A DNA stretch of 49,154 nt from Caulobacteraceae bacterium. GTDB taxonomy: Bacteria > Pseudomonadota > Alphaproteobacteria > Caulobacterales > Caulobacteraceae. The position numbers and the translations under genes are program-made. This document shows, in pieces, positions 1-8,586 of this stretch (within the stretch, counting starts at the first letter, position 1; each line of letters begins with the position of its first letter). The stretch spans positions 1-49,154 of the forward strand of contig JAFBAO010000002.1 of assembly GCA_019247715.1 (NCBI GenBank), given 5' to 3'. Under the pieces are notes generated by a model, which saw only the letters and a program-made list of their open reading frames with translations, did no database searches and was not told the DNA's origin.

Positions 1-425
1 CCGACACGGGCACCAAGATGATCCATCTGGGTGCGAACACCCGCTCGCGGATCATCTCCAAGGGCATCTCGGCCGGACGTTCCTCGAACACCTACCGCGG
101 CCTCGTGTCGGCCCACCCGAAGGCCAAGGGCGCGCGCAACTTCACCCAGTGCGACTCGCTTCTGATCGGCAAGCACGCCGCCGCCCACACCACGCCCTAT
201 ATCGAGGCGCGCAACGGCTCGGCCCGGTTCGAGCACGAAGCCACCACCACCAAGCTTTCCGACGACCAGCTCTTCTACGCCATGCAGCGGGGGCTCTCGG
301 AGGAGGAGGCGGTGCAGCTGCTGGTCAACGGCTTCGTCAAGGACGTGCTCCAGGAGCTTCCCATGGAGTTCGCCGTCGAGGCCCAGAAGCTGGTGGCCAT
401 CTCGCTCGAGGGGAGCGTCGGATGA
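1..425 (+). CDS. sufB: Fe-S cluster assembly scaffold SufB, C-terminal part (5' truncated by window edge)
   Basis: About 140 residues of the SufB C-terminus are present; the frame is open to the left edge, so the gene starts outside the window. SufB forms the SufBC2D scaffold on which cytosolic Fe-S clusters are built. Two signatures are visible: the QCDSLLIG segment, whose cysteine corresponds to the conserved C-terminal cysteine of E. coli SufB (Cys405), and FEHEATT, whose glutamate corresponds to the proposed cluster/sulfur-transfer site at the SufB-SufD interface. The tail resembles that of SufD, as expected for these paralogues. The stop codon overlaps the ATG of the next gene (ATGA), implying translational coupling in a suf operon. 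Confidence 0.95.
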   Translation, partial: DTGTKMIHLGANTRSRIISKGISAGRSSNTYRGLVSAHPKAKGARNFTQCDSLLIGKHAAAHTTPYIEARNGSARFEHEATTTKLSDDQLFYAMQRGLSEEEAVQLLVNGFVKDVLQELPMEFAVEAQKLVAISLEGSVG

Positions 426-784
426 CCCTCGAGACCATCGACCACGTGCAGGTGGCGATCCCGGCCGGCGGTGAGGGGAAGGCGCGGCCGTTCTACGCCG
501 GCCTGCTCGGCCTTCCCGAACAGCCCAAGCCGCCCGAGTTAGCGGCGCGCGGCGGCTGCTGGTTCGAGACCCCCGCCGTGAAGCTGCACTGCGGGGTGGA
601 GACGCCCTTCAGCCCTGCCCGCAAGGCCCATGTCGCGTTCCGCGTCGACGACGTTCCGGGGCTCGCCAGCCGCGCCCGGGCCGCCGGCTACGAGGTGGTC
701 GACGACGATGCGCTGCCCGGCCACGAGCGCATCTACATCTACGATCCGTTCGGCAACCGACTGGAATTCCTGCGACCGCTGTGA
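422..784 (+). CDS. Small VOC-fold (glyoxalase/dioxygenase superfamily) protein inside the suf operon
   Basis: A 120-residue protein with the vicinal-oxygen-chelate pattern. It has an N-terminal [10 protein letters not shown] strand with His8 as a potential metal ligand, the [10 protein letters not shown] helix typical of the fold, a central HVAFRVDD strand, and a C-terminal [12 protein letters not shown] strand carrying the usual terminal glutamate ligand. The substrate cannot be told; small single-module VOC proteins include glyoxalases, dioxygenases and antibiotic-resistance proteins. The ATG overlaps the sufB stop (ATGA) and the stop overlaps the possible GTG of sufC, so it is embedded in the Fe-S operon and must be co-translated with it. 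Its role in Fe-S assembly is unproven. Confidence 0.85.
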   Translation: MTLETIDHVQVAIPAGGEGKARPFYAGLLGLPEQPKPPELAARGGCWFETPAVKLHCGVETPFSPARKAHVAFRVDDVPGLASRARAAGYEVVDDDALPGHERIYIYDPFGNRLEFLRPL

Positions 785-789
785 GCCCG

Positions 790-1539
790 ATGCTTTCGAT
801 CAAAGATCTTTGCGTTTCCGTGGACGGCAAGCCGATCCTGAACGGGCTCTCGCTGGAGCTGCCGGCGGGGGAAGTCCATGCGGTCATGGGGCCGAACGGG
901 GCGGGCAAGTCCACGCTCTCCTACGTGCTGACCGGCCGGGCCGGCTACGAGGTGACGGGCGGCCAGGTCACGCTGGACGGCCAGGACCTGCTGGCGCTTT
1001 CGCCCAGCGAGCGGGCGGTGCGGGGCGTCTTCCTGTCGTTCCAGTACCCCATGGAGATTCCGGGCGTGCCGGCGCTGACCTTCCTGCGCACGGCGCTCAA
1101 CGCCCAGCGCAAGGCCCGCGGCGAGGCCGAGATCGCCGCCCCGGCGTTCCTGAAGCTCGTCCGCGAGAAGGCCGCGGCGCTCAAGATCGACTTCGAGATG
1201 CTGCGCCGGGCCCTCAACGTCGGCTTCTCCGGCGGCGAGAAGAAGCGGATGGAGATCCTGCAGATGGCGATCCTGGCGCCCAGGCTCGCGATCCTCGACG
1301 AGACCGACAGCGGCCTCGACATCGATGCCCTGCGGATCGTGGCCGAGGGGGTGAACGCTCTGCGCGCCCCCGACCGCTCCATGCTGGTGATCACGCACTA
1401 CCAGCGGCTGCTGGACTACATCCGCCCCGACCGGGTGCACGTGCTGGCCGGCGGGCGGATCGCCGCCTCGGGCGGACCGGAGCTCGCCCATGCGCTGGAA
1501 CGCGAGGGCTACGACCGCTACGCGGAGGCCGCCGCTTGA
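790..1539 (+). CDS. sufC: Fe-S cluster assembly ATPase SufC
   Basis: ABC-type ATPase of the SufBC2D complex, 249 residues, the usual family length. The Walker A motif GPNGAGKST lies at about residues 34-42, the signature FSGGEKKR at 146-153 and the Walker B LAILDE at 166-171, followed by the SufC-typical TDSGLDID segment. No transmembrane helices are present, in line with a soluble cytosolic subunit. I chose the ATG at 790 because SufC homologues begin with MLxI; an in-frame GTG at 781 overlapping the preceding stop would add three residues. The stop overlaps the TTG of sufD. Confidence 0.95.
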   Translation: MLSIKDLCVSVDGKPILNGLSLELPAGEVHAVMGPNGAGKSTLSYVLTGRAGYEVTGGQVTLDGQDLLALSPSERAVRGVFLSFQYPMEIPGVPALTFLRTALNAQRKARGEAEIAAPAFLKLVREKAAALKIDFEMLRRALNVGFSGGEKKRMEILQMAILAPRLAILDETDSGLDIDALRIVAEGVNALRAPDRSMLVITHYQRLLDYIRPDRVHVLAGGRIAASGGPELAHALEREGYDRYAEAAA

Positions 1540-2567
1540 GCCTCGCGCGCGCCATCGCCACCGGCGATCTTGCCGAGCTACCCTCCCGCCGGGACGAGGA
1601 CTGGCGCTGGACCGACCTGCGCGGCCTGATCCGCGCCATGCCGCCCGCTTCGCCGGCGTCCGAGGGGCCGACGCCTCCGGCCGTCTTCGCCGCCGAGACG
1701 CAGCTGCGGGTCATCAACGGACGCGGGCCGGACGAGGTCACGGTGGGCGCGGGCGAGACCCGGACGCTCGCCCTGCGCTTCATCGCCGCCTCGTCGGGGA
1801 CCGCCCACGTCTCGGCCATCCGCATCGTGGTGGGCGAGGGCGCGCGCCTCACGCTGCTGGAGACCTACGAGGCGCTGGCGGGGGGCTGCCTTGCCGAGGC
1901 CGACCTCGACATCGCGCTGGGCGCCGGCGCCGCGCTGGAGCGGGTGGTGCTGACAGCCGACGCGGAAGACGGCGTCTTGGTCTCGACCGCCGTCGTGACC
2001 ATGGGACCGGGCGCCCGGTTCGCCCAGACGGCGCTCAGCTGCGGCGGACGCCGTCAGCGGCTGGAGACGCGTGTGTCGCACCCCGGGGCCGGGGCGGGCG
2101 TGCGGCTGGACGGCGTCTATCTGCTGGCCGCCCGGCGCCACGCCGACATCACCACCGTGGTCACCCACGCCGGCCTGGACGGCGCCACCGATCAGCTCGT
2201 CAAGGGCGTGGTCCAGGACCAGGCGCGCGGGGTCTTCCAGGGCCGGATCGTGGTCCGCGAGGGGGCGGACCGCACCGACGCCAGGATGGGCCACCACGCC
2301 CTCGTGCTTTCCGACCGCGCCGAGGTCGACGCTAAGCCCGAGCTGGAGATCTTCGCGGACGACGTCGCCTGCGCGCACGGCAACACGGTGGGGGCCCTGG
2401 ACGAGGAGGCGCTCTTCTACGCCGCCCAGCGCGGGATTCCGGAGCCGCAGGCCCGCGCCCTGCTCACGGAGGCCTTCGTAGGCGAGGTGATCGACCGGAT
2501 CGAGGACGAGGGCGCCCGAGAGGTCGCGCGCGCCTGGGCGGCTGGGCGGCTGAGGGCGACGCCATGA
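1536..2567 (+). CDS. sufD: Fe-S cluster assembly protein SufD
   Basis: A 343-residue subunit of the SufBC2D scaffold. The N-terminus carries the family hallmark RRDEDWRWTDLR, and the C-terminal beta-helix region contains CAHGNTVGALDEE; its histidine (about residue 281) matches the conserved SufD histidine (His360 in E. coli) at the cluster-building interface. Translation most likely starts at TTG 1536, inside a TTGA overlap with the sufC stop. The long open frame upstream of this point is a shadow of sufC and the VOC gene. The stop overlaps the sufS start (ATGA). Confidence 0.92.
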   Translation: MSLARAIATGDLAELPSRRDEDWRWTDLRGLIRAMPPASPASEGPTPPAVFAAETQLRVINGRGPDEVTVGAGETRTLALRFIAASSGTAHVSAIRIVVGEGARLTLLETYEALAGGCLAEADLDIALGAGAALERVVLTADAEDGVLVSTAVVTMGPGARFAQTALSCGGRRQRLETRVSHPGAGAGVRLDGVYLLAARRHADITTVVTHAGLDGATDQLVKGVVQDQARGVFQGRIVVREGADRTDARMGHHALVLSDRAEVDAKPELEIFADDVACAHGNTVGALDEEALFYAAQRGIPEPQARALLTEAFVGEVIDRIEDEGAREVARAWAAGRLRATP

Positions 2568-3781
2568 GCTTCGACCTGGCCAAGGCCCGGGCCGAGTTCC
2601 CGATCCTCCGGCGGGAGGTGAACGGGCGCCCGCTCGTCTATCTCGACAGCGCCGCCTCGGCTCAGAAGCCGCGGGCGGTGATCGAGGCCATGGCCGGGGC
2701 CATGCAGCACAGCTACGCCAACGTCCACCGCGGCCTTCACACGCTCGCCAACGAGACCACCGAAGCCTATGAAAAGGCGCGCGAAAGTGTCCGTCGATTC
2801 ATCAACGCCGGGAGCGCCGGCGAGATCGTCTTCACCAAGGGGACCACCGAAGCCATCAACCTCGTGGCCTCGTCCCTCGGCCAGCGACTCGAGGCGGGCG
2901 ACGAGGTCGTGCTCTCGGAGATGGAGCACCATGCCAACATCGTCCCCTGGCACTTCCTGCGCGAGTGCAAGGGCGTGGTGCTGAAGTTCGTCCCGCTGAC
3001 GGACGACGGCCGGCTCGACATGGACGCCTACCGCCGCCTGCTCGGCCCCAGGACCCGGATGGTGGCCCTCAGCCACATGTCCAACGTGCTGGGGACCATC
3101 AATCCCGCCGCCGAAATCATCGCCGCGGCCCACGCGGTGGGCGTCCCGGTGCTGCTCGACGGGGCCCAGGCCATCGTCCACGCGGAGGTGGACGTCCAAG
3201 GGCTGGACGTCGATTTCTACGCCTTCTCCGGCCACAAGCTCTATGGCCCCACCGGGATCGGGGTGCTCTACGGCAAGGCCGAGCGCCTGGCGGCCTTGCC
3301 GCCGTACCAGGGCGGGGGCGAGATGATCGGGACCGTCACCCTCGAGGCCATCACCTACGCCGATCCCCCGCACCGCTTCGAGGCCGGGACCCCGCCGATC
3401 CTGGAGGCGATCGGGCTCTCGGCCGCCATCGAATGGCTGGGTGGCCTCGACCGCCAGGCCGTCGCCCGCCACGAGCGGAGCCTCTACGAGCGGCTGAAGG
3501 CCGGCCTATCGGGCGCCAACTGGGTGACCGAGATCGGCCAGGCGCCCGGCAAGGGGGCGATCTTCAGCTTCACCGTCGAAGGCGCCCACGCCCACGACGT
3601 CGCCCAGATCCTGGACCGCTACGGGGTCGCGGTGCGGGCCGGAACCCACTGCGCCGAGCCGCTGCTGCGGAGATTCGGCTTGACCTCGAGCGCCCGGGCG
3701 TCCTTCGCCCTATATAACACCGTGGAAGAGGCCGATTCCTTCGTCGAGGCCCTCCACAAGACCCGGACCTTTTTCAGCTGA
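2564..3781 (+). CDS. sufS: SufS-type (class II) cysteine desulfurase
   Basis: PLP-dependent enzyme of 405 residues that removes sulfur from cysteine for Fe-S assembly. The PLP-binding lysine sits in SGHKLYGPTG (K225), the cofactor-stacking histidine in SEMEHHANIVPWH (residues 118-130), and the persulfide-forming cysteine in RAGTHCAEPLL (C363). The short loop around this cysteine marks group II (SufS/CsdA) rather than IscS. Start is the ATG overlapping the sufD stop. No sufE is visible; the neighbouring sufT-like gene or a distant SufE may supply the sulfur acceptor. Confidence 0.96.
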   Translation: MSFDLAKARAEFPILRREVNGRPLVYLDSAASAQKPRAVIEAMAGAMQHSYANVHRGLHTLANETTEAYEKARESVRRFINAGSAGEIVFTKGTTEAINLVASSLGQRLEAGDEVVLSEMEHHANIVPWHFLRECKGVVLKFVPLTDDGRLDMDAYRRLLGPRTRMVALSHMSNVLGTINPAAEIIAAAHAVGVPVLLDGAQAIVHAEVDVQGLDVDFYAFSGHKLYGPTGIGVLYGKAERLAALPPYQGGGEMIGTVTLEAITYADPPHRFEAGTPPILEAIGLSAAIEWLGGLDRQAVARHERSLYERLKAGLSGANWVTEIGQAPGKGAIFSFTVEGAHAHDVAQILDRYGVAVRAGTHCAEPLLRRFGLTSSARASFALYNTVEEADSFVEALHKTRTFFS

Positions 3782-4143
3782 TGGACGACGCCAGCCTCAC
3801 CGACGCAGACAACGCCTCGGCCCTTCCCCAGGCCGAACTCGACGCGCTGACCGACAAGCTCGTCGAAAAGCTCAAGACCGTCTTCGACCCGGAGATCCCG
3901 GTCGACATCTACGAGCTGGGCCTCATCTATCGGGTCGACGTCTCCGATGCGAAGGACGTGGTCATCGACATGACCCTGACCGCCCCGGGCTGCCCGGTGG
4001 CCGGCGACATGCCCGACTGGGTGCGCGATGCGGTGCTGACCATCGAGGATGTGAAGTCCTGCACCGTGAACCTCGTCTTCGATCCCCCCTGGGACCCGTC
4101 GCTGATGTCCGACGAGGCGAAACTCGAACTCAACATGTTCTGA
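3781..4143 (+). CDS. sufT: SUF-system MIP18/DUF59-family protein (SufT-like)
   Basis: A 120-residue protein with the MIP18/DUF59 core. The first half holds DPEIPVDIYELGLIYRVDV, the second TLTAPGCPVAGDMPDWV with the conserved cysteine found in this family. The C-terminal PPWDPSLMSDEAKLELNMF tail is typical of the versions located in suf operons. Such proteins act in Fe-S maturation or delivery of clusters to target proteins; the exact step is not known from sequence. The ATG directly abuts the sufS stop codon (sharing its last base region), consistent with an operon. The first 25 or so residues are acidic and probably disordered. Confidence 0.9.
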   Translation: MDDASLTDADNASALPQAELDALTDKLVEKLKTVFDPEIPVDIYELGLIYRVDVSDAKDVVIDMTLTAPGCPVAGDMPDWVRDAVLTIEDVKSCTVNLVFDPPWDPSLMSDEAKLELNMF

Positions 4144-4158
4144 CCCCATATCGACCCC

Positions 4159-4545
4159 ATGGAGACCACCGTTCAGCCCCGAGCCCGCCGACCCCGGCCC
4201 AAGGTCGTGACCCTCACCGAGGGGGCGGCCGGCCGGGCGCGCGAGATCATGGCCAAGGCCGAGCAGCCCTACGTGGGCCTGCGGGTCGGGGTGCGGAACG
4301 GCGGCTGTGCGGGCCAGGAATACGTGCTCGAATACGCCGCCGCCGCCGATCCCCTGGACGAGGTGGTGGAGGACAAGGGCGTCACCATCCTCATCGAGCC
4401 CAAGGCGGTGCTGTTCCTGATCGGCACCGAGATCGACTACGAGGTGACGCGGCTCGCCTCGAAGTTCGTGTTCCGCAATCCCAACGAGACCGACGCCTGC
4501 GGCTGCGGCGAAAGCGTCACCATCCAGCCGGCCAAGGCCGATTAG
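4159..4545 (+). CDS. sufA: A-type Fe-S carrier (SufA/IscA family)
   Basis: A 128-residue HesB/IscA-family protein. The three cluster-binding cysteines are all present: C50 in NGGCAGQEYVLEY and C114/C116 in the terminal ACGCGESV. The family accepts clusters from the SufBCD scaffold and passes them to client proteins. An N-terminal extension of about 18 residues rich in arginine and proline precedes the core. It is the last gene of the visible suf operon, 15 bases after the sufT-like gene, and it converges on the GGDEF gene 24 bases away. Whether it is orthologous to SufA, IscA or ErpA cannot be settled without a tree. Confidence 0.92.
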   Translation: METTVQPRARRPRPKVVTLTEGAAGRAREIMAKAEQPYVGLRVGVRNGGCAGQEYVLEYAAAADPLDEVVEDKGVTILIEPKAVLFLIGTEIDYEVTRLASKFVFRNPNETDACGCGESVTIQPAKAD

Positions 4546-4569
4546 GCGGACGTTGCGGCGCTTGTGGCC

Positions 4570-5625
4570 TCAAGCGGCGGTGGCGCAGCGCTCGGCGGCG
4601 GTGACCCGGTTGCGGCCTTCGCGCTTGGAGGCGTAGAGGGCCTCGTCGGCGCGGTCGACCAGGGATCCTGGCGTCTCGGCGGGCAACCGGTCGGCGAACC
4701 CGGCCGAGACGGTGACAATCCCCAGGTCCTCGCCGGTGGATCGGCGCTTGAGGCGCCGCGAAGCGATCTCGCCCAGGATGTCGCCAAGGGTTTTCTCGAC
4801 CTGCGGGCCGGTCTCGCCGACGAAGATCAGGGCGAATTCCTCGCCGCCGTAGCGCGCGGCGAACCTCGGCGCAGCGCCCGCGCGGCCGATGACGCCGGCG
4901 ACGTAGCGGAGCACCTGGTCGCCGGTCTGGTGGCCCCAGGTGTCGTTGAACCTCTTGAAATGATCGATGTCGAGAACCGCCAGGCTCAGCTTGCCGCCGG
5001 TCTGCTCGGCCTCGGCGTTGGCCCGCGCCAGCTCCTCGTCGAAGGACTTGCGGTTGGCGAGGCTGGTGAGGCCGTCGGTGACCGCGTCGCGGCGGACCTG
5101 CAGCAGATGCTCGCGCAGGCGCCCGACTTCGGCGGTGGAATCGGCCAGGCGTTGCTCCAGCGCCTTGTTCTCGGTGTGCGCCTGGCTGGTCGCCAAGGTG
5201 AGGTCGCGCACGATGGTGCGCAGCCCATCGGCGTCCAGTTCGACGTCTAGCTCCCGGTTCGCCCCGGCCAGCTGCTTGCCGTAGTCCTCGCTGGTCTGCC
5301 GCGCGGTGCGGATCAGCCGCGAGACCGTGGCCATCTCCTGGCTCAGGAGATCGCCGGTGTCGCGGATCTGGTCGTGCAGCTTGGCCTTGGGTAGGAAGGC
5401 CTGGGCGAGGTCCTCGGAGATCGCCTCGGTGATGGTCTCGCCGGCCTTCAGCAGCCGCTGAATCTCCTGGGCGAGCGGACCTTGCGGGTCCGCCACCAGG
5501 TGCAGCCAGAGCTCGAAATTCAAGGCGGTGGGCCAGACGCCCGCCGCCTCCATCAGCTCGACGGCGGTACGGGCCGCAGAATAGGCGCTCGGCCCGCGCA
5601 GGATCGCCTCAACTTCCCCCGACAT
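4570..5625 (-). CDS. GGDEF-domain diguanylate cyclase, soluble, without a canonical I-site
   Basis: A 351-residue protein with a helical, coiled-coil-prone N-terminal region (residues 1-175) and a C-terminal GGDEF domain. The catalytic motif is GGEEF at 260-264, and the domain-opening motif DGLT with NRKSFDEEL is at about 184-198, so cyclic-di-GMP synthesis from GTP looks intact. The allosteric inhibition site RxxD, expected at residues 251-254, reads AAPR and is therefore lost. No transmembrane segment or receiver domain is seen; the N-terminal region may sense a partner or dimerise the enzyme. The gene stands alone, convergent with the suf operon and upstream of the helicase gene transcribed in the same direction. 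Confidence 0.9.
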   Translation of the reverse strand: MSGEVEAILRGPSAYSAARTAVELMEAAGVWPTALNFELWLHLVADPQGPLAQEIQRLLKAGETITEAISEDLAQAFLPKAKLHDQIRDTGDLLSQEMATVSRLIRTARQTSEDYGKQLAGANRELDVELDADGLRTIVRDLTLATSQAHTENKALEQRLADSTAEVGRLREHLLQVRRDAVTDGLTSLANRKSFDEELARANAEAEQTGGKLSLAVLDIDHFKRFNDTWGHQTGDQVLRYVAGVIGRAGAAPRFAARYGGEEFALIFVGETGPQVEKTLGDILGEIASRRLKRRSTGEDLGIVTVSAGFADRLPAETPGSLVDRADEALYASKREGRNRVTAAERCATAA

Positions 5626-5728
5626 TCAGCCTCGCTCCGCCCAGGGCCGACACCATAGGGGGAAGGTTCAAACAGGCCGTTAAGCAGGCGCGCACCATAG
5701 CGCCGCCGCTCGAAAAGCGCCGCTGGGG

Positions 5729-7234
5729 CTATTTACGCGCCAGGAAGGCGGGCACCTCGGAGCCGAAGCCGACGATACCCCGCTCCTCCTCGTCCCGGCG
5801 AGGCGGGGCGGGGGGCTTGGGCGCGCGGCGGTTCTCCGACCAGGGGCCGGGCCGATCCTGGCCGCGCGGCTGGGCTTCCCGACGGGGCCGCTCGGTTTGG
5901 ACCGAGGCGGCGCGCGCCGCGCCCGCCTCGGCCGCGACGTCACGCTCCTCCGGCGCCTCGGGCGCGGGCCGAGGCGTAGGTTTGGCCGGCTCCATGGGGG
6001 CCACGGAGGTCTCGGACGCCGGCCGGCCGTAGCTGCGGCCGCGTCGCTCGGGCCGGCCGGCGCGCCCCTCGCGGCGCCGGCCGTCGGACTTGGCCTGGCT
6101 CCAGTCGAGGTCGAGGCGGATCTCCTCGGGCTTCTTGCCGATCAGACGGATCACCTTGTCGAGGTTGCGCCCGTCCGCCGGGGTGGCGATGGTGATCGCG
6201 TCGCCCGATCGCCCGGCCCGGCCCGTGCGCCCGATCCGGTGGACGTAGTCGTCGGCGTGGTGGGGGACGTCGTAGTTGAAGACGTGGCTGACGTCCGGGA
6301 TGTCGAGCCCCCGGGCGGCGACGTCGGAGGCCACCAGCAGCTTCAGCTCGCCGCGCCGGAAGGCGTCCAGGGTCTTCATGCGGACGCTCTGGTCCAGGTC
6401 GCCGTGGATGGCCGCGGCGTCGAACCCGTGCTTCCTCAGCGACTTGGCGACGATGTCGACCTCGCTCTTGCGGTTGCAGAAGACGATGCCGTTCTTGACC
6501 TCGGCGCCGCCCACCAGGGCCCGGAGCGCCATCCGCTTGGCCGCCGGCTCGGAGACCGGGATGGGCGCCAGGTGCTGGGCGATGGTCTCGGCGGTGGTGG
6601 CGGGCTTGGCCACCTCGATGCGGGTGGGATCCTTCAGGAACTGCTTGGTGAGGCGGGTGATCTCCGGCGGCATGGTGGCCGAGAAGAACAACGTCTGCTT
6701 GACCGCCGGGGTCAGCTTGAAGATCCGCTCGATGTCCGGGATGAAGCCCATGTCGAGCATCCGGTCGGCCTCGTCGACCACCATGATCTGGACGCCGCTG
6801 AGCAGCAGCTTGCCGCGCTCGAAATGGTCGAGGAGCCGGCCGGGCGTGGCGATGAGCACGTCGACGCCGCGGTCGAGCTTGGCCTCCTGGTCGCCGAACG
6901 AGACGCCGCCGATCAGCAGCGCCCAGGAGAGCTTCTGACCCTTCGAATAGCGCTCGAAGGCCAGCGCCACCTGGTCGGCGAGCTCACGGGTGGGCTCTAT
7001 CACCAGCGAGCGGGGCATGCGCGCCTTGGAGCGGCCGGCGACCAGGCGGTCGATCATCGGCAGGGTGAAGGCGGCGGTCTTGCCGGTGCCCGTCTGGGCG
7101 ATCCCCAGCACGTCGCGCCCCGCGAGGGCGACCGGAATCGACTGGGACTGGATGGGGGTGGCCTCGGTGTAGCCGGTCGCAGCGACCGCTTCGAGCGTCG
7201 CGGGGCTCAGGCCCAGTTTGGAAAATTCTGTCAT
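5729..7234 (-). CDS. DEAD-box ATP-dependent RNA helicase (RhlE-type)
   Basis: A 501-residue RNA helicase. The Q-motif region ends in ATPIQ (near residue 29), and the other motifs are motif I AQTGTGKT (46-53), PTREL (81-85), TPGR (130-133), DEAD (154-157), SAT (185-187), and HRIGRTGR (332-339). The core ends near residue 385, and the remaining 115 residues are a low-complexity arginine/proline/glutamate/alanine tail as in RhlE-like proteins, which probably binds RNA. The family remodels RNA in ribosome assembly or mRNA decay. The ATG lies 4 bases inside the end of the next upstream gene on the same strand, so the two are likely cotranscribed. Confidence 0.93.
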   Translation of the reverse strand: MTEFSKLGLSPATLEAVAATGYTEATPIQSQSIPVALAGRDVLGIAQTGTGKTAAFTLPMIDRLVAGRSKARMPRSLVIEPTRELADQVALAFERYSKGQKLSWALLIGGVSFGDQEAKLDRGVDVLIATPGRLLDHFERGKLLLSGVQIMVVDEADRMLDMGFIPDIERIFKLTPAVKQTLFFSATMPPEITRLTKQFLKDPTRIEVAKPATTAETIAQHLAPIPVSEPAAKRMALRALVGGAEVKNGIVFCNRKSEVDIVAKSLRKHGFDAAAIHGDLDQSVRMKTLDAFRRGELKLLVASDVAARGLDIPDVSHVFNYDVPHHADDYVHRIGRTGRAGRSGDAITIATPADGRNLDKVIRLIGKKPEEIRLDLDWSQAKSDGRRREGRAGRPERRGRSYGRPASETSVAPMEPAKPTPRPAPEAPEERDVAAEAGAARAASVQTERPRREAQPRGQDRPGPWSENRRAPKPPAPPRRDEEERGIVGFGSEVPAFLARK

Positions 7235-8586
7235 GTCTCGATTAGGCCAGCCGGCGACTCCGGGCGCGAATCATGCGCGGCCGGACCCGGCTGAGATGCT
7301 GGGAACATAGGGAGAAGTCGTTTCAAGTCAATGACAGGGGGCCCATTCGGCGGCGCGGCCTGCAGACGCGGGCGCAAGTAGGCGAGCGCCAGCACCACGG
7401 CAAGGAACTGGGCGAAGAGCGCAAAGCCCCTGAGGGCGAAGGGCGTGTTCACCACCGCAAAGAAGGCGAGGACGCCCAAGGCGAGGCCCGCGGCCAGCCG
7501 GCTTGGCGACGTGCAATGGGCGTCCGCCGCCTCCAGCGCCAGCAGCAGCGCCGCCGCCAGCAGCGGGATGGCGTGGTAGGGCTCGAGCCAGGGGCTCACC
7601 GGCAGCGGCGCCAGCAGGATCACCACGAAGTCGGCGAGCGCAGCACGCGAGGGCGCGCCCACGGGGAAGCCGGTCCGCCAGCGCCAGGCATAGAGGCCGA
7701 GCGCCCCGATCCAGATCGCCCACAGACCATAGAGCCACCGTAAGGTGGCGGCGGCGCCGAAGCCGCCCCCGGTGAGGTCCGCGATGGCTTTGCGCAGGGT
7801 GACGATGGGCGGGCCGGCCGCGCCGGCCGCCAGCGCCGCCTGGATGGCGATGTCGCTGATGTGGCGGATCTGCGCCTGCCAGCCGGCGTATAGGCGGACC
7901 AGCCCGGCCGGTCCGAAGATCAGGGCTGGCAGCGCCAGCCAGAGCAGCAGGACGGAGGCGACCGCTCCGAAAAAGCCCCGCCGCGGTCCATTGACCAGCA
8001 GCCACAGGATGATCAGGCCGCTGTAGAGCTTCAGCGAAACACCGAGGCCGATGAGCACGCCGGCGAGGGTCGGCCGACGGCCGAGGAGCGCGTAGCCGGC
8101 CGTGGTGAGGCCCAGATAGACGAGGTTGGTGTTGGCGTTGCGAAGGTCCCAGCCGATCGGGCCGTTGGCGACCACGAGAGCGAGGGCGGCGAAGAGCGGC
8201 CAGGCGCCCTTCAGCGCCGGCCGCTCCTGGGCCAACGCGCCGGCGATGCTGGCGGCCAGCCCCGCGGCCATCAGGAGCAGCCAGAGCGCCGCGAAGAGCG
8301 CCGGGCCCCCCGCGCCGAGGGCTCCGAACATCAACACCGCGGAAGGCGAATAGGGGAAGATCTCGGCCGGCGCATAGCCGCCCCGCGCCAGGATCGCGTG
8401 GGCGTAACCGTAGAGGATGGCAGCATCCCCCCGCGGCGTCAGGGGCCAGACCGCACCGAGATGAAGACGGCTGACGTAGTAGGCGAAAACGCCGGCCCCG
8501 AGGAGCAGGGCGGCGAGGGCCGCCGGGGGCGCCGCAGCCAGGCCGAGCAGGCGGTCGAGGGCGCCCGCGCGCCCGCGCTCTCTCAA
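7231..8586 (-). CDS. Glycosyltransferase family 87 (DUF2029)-type integral membrane protein
   Basis: A 451-residue, strongly hydrophobic protein with roughly ten predicted membrane helices. It has the layout of the GT87/DUF2029 group: an early periplasmic loop (LTPRGDAAILYGYAHAI, with an acidic residue in the first loop as in GT-C enzymes), then alternating helices such as the segments around residues 80-120 and 180-215. GT-C enzymes use polyprenyl-phosphate sugars to build envelope glycans; the sugar and acceptor are not predictable. Translation probably starts at TTG 8586, which overlaps the parE stop (TTGA). The 3' end overlaps the helicase start by 4 bases. Confidence 0.78.
   Translation of the reverse strand: MRERGRAGALDRLLGLAAAPPAALAALLLGAGVFAYYVSRLHLGAVWPLTPRGDAAILYGYAHAILARGGYAPAEIFPYSPSAVLMFGALGAGGPALFAALWLLLMAAGLAASIAGALAQERPALKGAWPLFAALALVVANGPIGWDLRNANTNLVYLGLTTAGYALLGRRPTLAGVLIGLGVSLKLYSGLIILWLLVNGPRRGFFGAVASVLLLWLALPALIFGPAGLVRLYAGWQAQIRHISDIAIQAALAAGAAGPPIVTLRKAIADLTGGGFGAAATLRWLYGLWAIWIGALGLYAWRWRTGFPVGAPSRAALADFVVILLAPLPVSPWLEPYHAIPLLAAALLLALEAADAHCTSPSRLAAGLALGVLAFFAVVNTPFALRGFALFAQFLAVVLALAYLRPRLQAAPPNGPPVIDLKRLLPMFPASQPGPAAHDSRPESPAGLIET

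Noticed and set aside
630..1535. Long open frame continuous with and upstream of sufD
   Set aside because: It runs across the VOC gene and sufC in another frame and shows only arginine/alanine/proline-rich high-GC shadow sequence; conserved SufD sequence begins at about 1536.
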